Positions 22,660 through 26,080 of a DNA stretch of 26,080 nucleotides are shown one piece after another (within the stretch, counting starts at the first letter, position 1; each line of letters starts with the position of its first letter). The notes under the pieces were generated by a model. That model was given only the letters and a program-made list of their open reading frames with translations. It was not told the origin of the DNA and made no database searches. The position numbers and the translations under genes were made by a program. This DNA comes from RGIG5952 sp045603485 (GTDB lineage: Bacteria > Verrucomicrobiota > Kiritimatiellia > RFP12 > JAAYLN01), in assembly GCA_045603485.1 (NCBI GenBank), contig JAZUMF010000041.1:1-26080 (forward strand). Direction: 5' to 3'.

Positions 22660-23394
22660 ATGAAGCAACGGCTTGACCAATTAGTCGTAGCGAGAGGACT
22701 TGCCCCGTCGCGCGAGCTTGCCCAAAGACTCATTCTTGCCGGTGAAGTCAGTGTAAATGGTCAAAAGGCCACCAAGGCTGGCCATAGTTTTCCTGACGAT
22801 GTTGAGATTACACTCGCAGAAAAGCCACGCTTCGTAAGCCGCGGAGGTGAAAAGCTCGAAGGTGCCTTTCAGCATTTCGGCTTCTCAGTCCAAGACCTCG
22901 ACTGCCTCGATGTGGGAGCGTCCACAGGCGGCTTCACCGACTGTATGCTTCAACATGGTGCAAAAAGGGTTGCATCAGTAGATGTCGGCCACGATCAATT
23001 TCACCAAAAGCTAAAAGACGATCCAAGAGTTTGGTGGAAAGAAGGCTATAATGCACGCCTAATGAAAGCGGAAGACCTACCCTTCCGCCCGGCATTTGCC
23101 TCCTGCGATGTATCCTTCATCTCCCTAAGACTCATAATGCCGCCAATGAGAGATGTGCTACTCCCCGGCGGCTTAATGGTCACACTCATCAAGCCACAAT
23201 TTGAAGCTGGCAGAGAACAAGTAGGCAAAGGCGGCGTAGTAAGAGATGAAACCGTCCGCCAACAAGTCGTTGATTCAATCCACGAATTTGGCACCAACGA
23301 GTTAGGGCTTAAATGGCTAGGAGTCTGCACCTCCCCAATCAAAGGGCCGGCAGGCAATGTCGAATTCACAGCCCTCTGGCGAAAACCGGAATAA
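22660..23394 (+). CDS. tlyA: TlyA family rRNA (cytidine-2'-O)-methyltransferase
   Basis: This 244-residue protein has an N-terminal S4 RNA-binding domain (QRLDQLVVARGLAPSRELAQ to about residue 60, including GEVSVNGQKATKAG) and an FtsJ-like SAM-dependent methyltransferase domain: FVSRGGEKLEGA, then the SAM loop LDVGASTGGFTDC (about 83-95), SVDVGHDQ, CDVSFISLRL and LIKPQFEAGREQVGKGGVVRD. TlyA proteins 2'-O-methylate cytidines in 16S and/or 23S rRNA and influence capreomycin sensitivity; older annotations call them hemolysin A. No ribosome binding site is obvious, and with a 6-base gap translational coupling to the preceding gene is likely. Confidence 0.93.
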   Translation: MKQRLDQLVVARGLAPSRELAQRLILAGEVSVNGQKATKAGHSFPDDVEITLAEKPRFVSRGGEKLEGAFQHFGFSVQDLDCLDVGASTGGFTDCMLQHGAKRVASVDVGHDQFHQKLKDDPRVWWKEGYNARLMKAEDLPFRPAFASCDVSFISLRLIMPPMRDVLLPGGLMVTLIKPQFEAGREQVGKGGVVRDETVRQQVVDSIHEFGTNELGLKWLGVCTSPIKGPAGNVEFTALWRKPE

Positions 23395-23425
23395 ACGATA
23401 ACACCTCCCCAACTCAAGGATCTTT

Positions 23426-24328
23426 ATGATAAAAGATGTAATTCTTGATACAGACCTAGGAACCGACATTGACGACACCTGGGCGTTAGGCTATCTCCTA
23501 AAGTTTGACCAGTTGCGCCTTCGCATGGTTCTAACAACCGGTGGAGATGTCAAGTATCGCGCAAATGTCGCGGCAAAGTTTCTCCACGATTGCGAACGCG
23601 ATGAAATTCCCGTCGGAGTTGGCGTCATTCGAGGAAATGAATACAAAACAAAGCGCTCACTCCAAGATTGGATCGGCGATTACAATGCAAAGTCAGATTA
23701 TACCGGTCCATTTTTTGAAGACGGCATTACCGAAACAATTCGACTCCTAGATGCCATAGAAGAGCCGACCCTAATCTGCATCGGCCCCCTAACAAACATT
23801 GCAGAAATAATCCATCGCCGTCCAGACCTTCCGGCAAAATGCAATGTAATCGCAATGGCAGGCTCAATTCGCATAGGATACTTTGATAAGCCCGAGCCCG
23901 AACCGGAATACAACATATATGTCGACGGTCCATCTGCAAGAACCGTTTTTGACGCTCGCTGGAAAAGCCTAACGGTAACACCGCTAGACCATTGCGGCAC
24001 ACTCTTCCTAAAAGGCGAAAACTATCAGCGCGTCCTCCAAAGCCAATCCCCAATTGCCAAAGCCATAATCTCGTCATATACCTCATGGCATGACTTCTAC
24101 ACAAATTCAAAATGGGATGTCACAACCCAATCATCCCCGCTCTTCGATACAGCAGCCATCGAATTGGCTGCAACACATGAGAACTCAATTCTTGAAGATA
24201 TGTGCCTCTCTGTCGATACAAAAAACTTCACACTAATCGACCCAAAAGGCACACCAGCAAAAGCGGCAACCGCTTGGGAAGACAAAGAAAAGTTTTTACA
24301 CAAACTATCCCTCGAACTCTCAAAGTAG
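23426..24328 (+). CDS. Nucleoside hydrolase (inosine-uridine preferring-like)
   Basis: This 300-residue protein has the calcium-binding fingerprint of nucleoside hydrolases near the N-terminus (DTDLGTDIDD, residues 8-17). LICIGPLTNIAEII and the IAMAGSIRIGYFDKPEPEPEYNIYVD segment (substrate/metal region) follow, and PLDHCGT. Such enzymes cleave the N-glycosidic bond of ribonucleosides for base salvage. The usual C-terminal His-Asp pair is not evident, so substrate preference may differ from the classical enzymes. It lies 31 bases after tlyA and 33 bases before the dehydrogenase gene. Confidence 0.88.
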   Translation: MIKDVILDTDLGTDIDDTWALGYLLKFDQLRLRMVLTTGGDVKYRANVAAKFLHDCERDEIPVGVGVIRGNEYKTKRSLQDWIGDYNAKSDYTGPFFEDGITETIRLLDAIEEPTLICIGPLTNIAEIIHRRPDLPAKCNVIAMAGSIRIGYFDKPEPEPEYNIYVDGPSARTVFDARWKSLTVTPLDHCGTLFLKGENYQRVLQSQSPIAKAIISSYTSWHDFYTNSKWDVTTQSSPLFDTAAIELAATHENSILEDMCLSVDTKNFTLIDPKGTPAKAATAWEDKEKFLHKLSLELSK

Positions 24329-24361
24329 CATCTTTTCAACTCTCAACCAAAGGAGAAACCC

Positions 24362-25378
24362 ATGAAAAATCTCAATATCGTTTTCACACAACCCAACATC
24401 GCAGAACTTGTAGAAAAAGAACTATCTACAGAACTGGAAGCCGATAACGTACTGGTTAGACTGGAACGCTCAACAATTTCCAGCGGAACCGAGCGTGCAA
24501 ATCTCATCGGCGACCCATACATATCAATTGCAACCACAAAACCCAACCACAAATTCCCAAGACAGTGCGGCTACAGCTCTTCAGGAATAGTTGAAGCCGT
24601 CGGAGAAGGCGTAGACAATGTAAAGCCCGGCGATCGCGTCGCAATCACAGGCTCCGTCCATGCAAAACGCCTCGTAATGCATAAAACTCAAGTATATAAA
24701 TTGGCAGACAACATTTCAATGGAAGCGGCAGCGCTCTCCTACATATCCAACTTCCCGATGGCGGCAATTCGTAAATGCCTCCTCGAAATGGGAGAATCCG
24801 CAATCGTTATGGGACAAGGCGTCCTTGGCCAGCTCGCCGTTAAACTCCTTAGAATCGCAGGAGCTATGCCAATCATAGCCGCCGACCCCGACCCCGCCAA
24901 ACGCCAACGCGCACTTGAACTCGGAGCCGATGTAGCAGTAGACCCAACAGCACCCGACTTCGTTGAAAAAGTCCATGCCGTCACAGGAAACGGCGCAAAT
25001 GTCGCAATTGAAGTTACCGGTGTAGACAAAGCACTCGACAATGCACTCGATGCGTTAGCCCCATTTGGCCGTGTCACCCTCCTTGGCTGCACACGCCACT
25101 CCAATTTCGCAATTGACTACTATCACAAAGTTCACGGAAAAGGCATAACAATAATCGGTGCCCACACATTAGCACGCCCGCGCCAAGAGTCTCATCATGG
25201 CTGGTGGACAGGCAAAGACGACACCGAAGCCTTCCTCAAAATGCTTGAATTCGGCAGATTGAATCTTGATGGCTTCGTCGATGAAGTCCACTCTCCCAAA
25301 GAAGCAACAGAAGTATTTGGAAGACTAGCCAATGGCGGTCCCTTCCCCGTCGTCCAATTCGACTGGACTCAAATCTAA
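24362..25378 (+). CDS. Medium-chain dehydrogenase/reductase-like oxidoreductase
   Basis: This 338-residue protein has the GroES-like N-terminal domain (STISSGTERANLIG, CGYSSSGIVEAVGEGVDNVKPGDRV) and a Rossmann domain with GQGVLGQLAVKLLRIAG (about residues 151-167), ELGADVAVDP and VAIEVTGVDKALDNAL. The four-cysteine structural zinc lobe of classical alcohol dehydrogenases is absent. The SSGTER motif is typical of MDR enzymes linked to sugar or polyol metabolism. The substrate is unknown. AAAGGAGAAA precedes ATG 24362. It is the last gene of the run; no strong terminator follows. Confidence 0.87.
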   Translation: MKNLNIVFTQPNIAELVEKELSTELEADNVLVRLERSTISSGTERANLIGDPYISIATTKPNHKFPRQCGYSSSGIVEAVGEGVDNVKPGDRVAITGSVHAKRLVMHKTQVYKLADNISMEAAALSYISNFPMAAIRKCLLEMGESAIVMGQGVLGQLAVKLLRIAGAMPIIAADPDPAKRQRALELGADVAVDPTAPDFVEKVHAVTGNGANVAIEVTGVDKALDNALDALAPFGRVTLLGCTRHSNFAIDYYHKVHGKGITIIGAHTLARPRQESHHGWWTGKDDTEAFLKMLEFGRLNLDGFVDEVHSPKEATEVFGRLANGGPFPVVQFDWTQI

Positions 25379-25456
25379 AACCCCTCGTTGCTAAATCGCA
25401 TCTCAACACCCCATCGGCATTGCGCGGTCATTCCTGGTGTCAGCAAGAGTGTTGCC

Positions 25457-25476
25457 GTGGCGGCTCCGTCCGCCAC
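25457..25476. repeat. Perfect GTGGCGG/CCGCCAC hairpin
   Basis: A 7-bp GC-rich stem encloses a 6-base loop (CTCCGT) about 80 bases behind the dehydrogenase gene. No T-run follows on either strand, so it is not a normal intrinsic terminator; it may protect the mRNA 3' end or be a REP-like palindrome. Confidence 0.6.
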
Positions 25477-25570
25477 CATCAATTGGGTTAAACCACGAAT
25501 GATTTTTAGCGTAAAGGTTGCGTATAAATGACGAGACGATTGTTTTTAAGACCTTTAAGTGTAACCTTTA

Positions 25571-25618
25571 AGGTGTCAGACTATTTCACTTGACATTCCA
25601 CCGTAAGCTTGCTATACT
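25571..25618 (+). promoter_or_regulatory. Operator-promoter module copy P5
   Basis: TTGACA (25590-25595), 17 bases, TATACT (25613-25618). The operator is degenerate here (AGGTGTCA, TTTCACTT) and is preceded by an extra AAGTGTAACCTTT segment. Confidence 0.5.
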
Positions 25619-25668
25619 CAAACAAAAAGTTAACTTCCTGCTAAGAAATATCGCAATCTATGGCTTAT

Positions 25669-25716
25669 AAGTGTCAGACTATTACACTTGACATCTCATC
25701 CACATCTTGCTATACT
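25669..25716 (+). promoter_or_regulatory. Operator-promoter module copy P6
   Basis: AAGTGTCA-N5-TTACACTT runs into TTGACA (25688-25693), with 17 bases to TATACT (25711-25716). The spacer is unrelated to that of P1-P4. Confidence 0.6.
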
Positions 25717-25773
25717 CAACCCATGATTCAACTTAAAGCTAAGATTTATTCAAATTGTAGCCCATCGGCTTAT

Positions 25774-25821
25774 AAGTGTCAGGCTATTACACTTGACATC
25801 TTACCGTAAGCTTACTATACT
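25774..25821 (+). promoter_or_regulatory. Operator-promoter module copy P7
   Basis: AAGTGTCA-N5-TTACACTT, TTGACA (25793-25798), 17 bases, TATACT (25816-25821). It is the last copy before a terminator at 25952-25978. Confidence 0.6.
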
Positions 25822-25827
25822 CAACCA

Positions 25828-25978
25828 AAAATTTAACTACATGCTAAAAATTATCCCGAACTATACTCTCATTTCCTAAAACAACAGCAATTATCCTAAA
25901 TTCGGCAGTTGGATGCTAAGATTCGCCGTTTGAGACAATAGTTTTACGACCGCTTCCATTGACTTGGGAGCTGTTTTT
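25828..25978 (+). ncRNA. Candidate small RNA between P7 and a terminator
   Basis: A transcript starting about 7 bases after the P7 -10 box and ending at the terminator at 25952-25978 would be about 150 bases long. It contains no ORF with a ribosome binding site. Apart from the terminator hairpin only a weak CGGC/GCCG pairing is visible. It matches no RNA family I recognise, and transcription is not shown. Confidence 0.3.
25952..25978 (+). terminator. Intrinsic terminator downstream of the P5-P7 cluster
   Basis: GCTTCC (25952-25957) pairs with GGGAGC (25966-25971, one G-T pair) around an 8-base loop, followed by TGTTTTT. Confidence 0.6.
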
Positions 25979-25980
25979 CG

Positions 25981-26080
25981 TTACCACTTTATTTTCTTCA
26001 GTCGATTAGAGTCAGCGGCTCCGGAAGGAGGCCATTGCACCTGTTTCCGCCTAACCATTTTCGAAAAGCGGCAAGGATTA
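25981..26080. other. Right edge, no supported gene
   Basis: Two short minus-strand frames enter from the edge and stop at 25998-26000 and 25981-25983. Either could be the end of a gene that starts outside the window, but neither has recognisable protein features. A small GGC-TCC/GGA-GCC hairpin with a GGAA loop lies at about 26017-26034. Confidence 0.4.

Larger units (their letters stand above)
25557..25870 (+). repeat. Tandem ~100-bp repeat, three units, each with an operator-promoter module
   Basis: Three units start near 25557, 25666 and 25771. Each has TAAGTGT, the module, then CTCAA(A/C)C and a loosely conserved AT-rich tail (AAAGTTAACTTCCTGCTAA versus AAATTTAACTACATGCTAA) ending in GGCTTAT before the next unit. 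TTGACA boxes are 98 and 105 bases apart. The first unit shares ACCTTTAAGTGT with the left-hand repeats, which supports a common origin. Confidence 0.8.

Noticed and set aside
25557..25830. Regularly spaced repeats as a CRISPR array
   Set aside because: Only three units, with partly similar ~75-base intervals and promoter hexamers inside the conserved part; no cas genes are present.
25998..26080. C-terminal end of a minus-strand gene at the right edge
   Set aside because: Two frames are open for 26-31 codons and neither shows recognisable protein features, so a call would be a guess.

Overview
The window looks like a chromosomal segment of a Gram-negative bacterium of the PVC superphylum, most likely Kiritimatiellota, Lentisphaerota or a related Verrucomicrobia lineage. 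This is an inference from gene content: a large glycoside-hydrolase-like protein, tandem exported SGNH/SASA esterases, a LamG-type secreted protein, a diaminopimelate-type MurE, and many short dispersed repeats between genes. I could run no similarity search, so the taxonomy is tentative.

Layout. (1) 1-621, minus strand: the start of a secreted LamG-like protein that runs off the left edge. Its 5' leader carries a 10-bp hairpin next to the ribosome binding site, and a second, diverged copy of that hairpin lies near 846-882. (2) 890-3427: a gene-poor repeat island. It holds a large imperfect hairpin region (890-1165), three copies of a ~230-bp repeat, seven copies of a GGGGACAG(G/T)CC element, four copies of an operator-plus-promoter module, and a relB/relE-type toxin-antitoxin pair whose toxin has lost its C-terminus where one repeat copy begins. 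(3) 3428-8893, minus strand: a tight five-gene run (TIM-barrel sugar isomerase, SLC6/NSS transporter, GT2 glycosyltransferase, coaX, murE). (4) 9200-15887, plus strand: a carbohydrate-degradation operon of a GH106-like hydrolase and two tandem paralogous SASA esterases that share a nearly identical 3' third. (5) 16018-18658: aminotransferase plus citrate synthase, then tRNA-Leu(UAA) with a terminator. (6) 18875-19891: an NAD-dependent epimerase with its own promoter and terminator. (7) 19987-25378: asnB, a glycerophosphodiester phosphodiesterase, tlyA, a nucleoside hydrolase and a zinc-less MDR dehydrogenase, closely spaced. (8) 25379-26080: no supported gene, but three more tandem copies of the operator-promoter module, followed by a plus-strand intrinsic terminator.

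The most unusual signal is a seven-copy module: an inverted repeat AAGTGTCA-N5-TTACACTT whose right end abuts or overlaps a TTGACA box, then exactly 17 bases, then TATACT. Four copies lie in the left island and three at the right end. Spacers and flanks differ between the clusters, while the hexamers, the spacing and (with one degenerate exception) the operator half-sites are kept. The promoter in front of the aminotransferase-citrate synthase pair carries the same half-site twice as a direct repeat, which suggests a shared regulator. No copy has a convincing ORF directly downstream, so small RNAs, decoy operators or a mobile promoter family are open possibilities.
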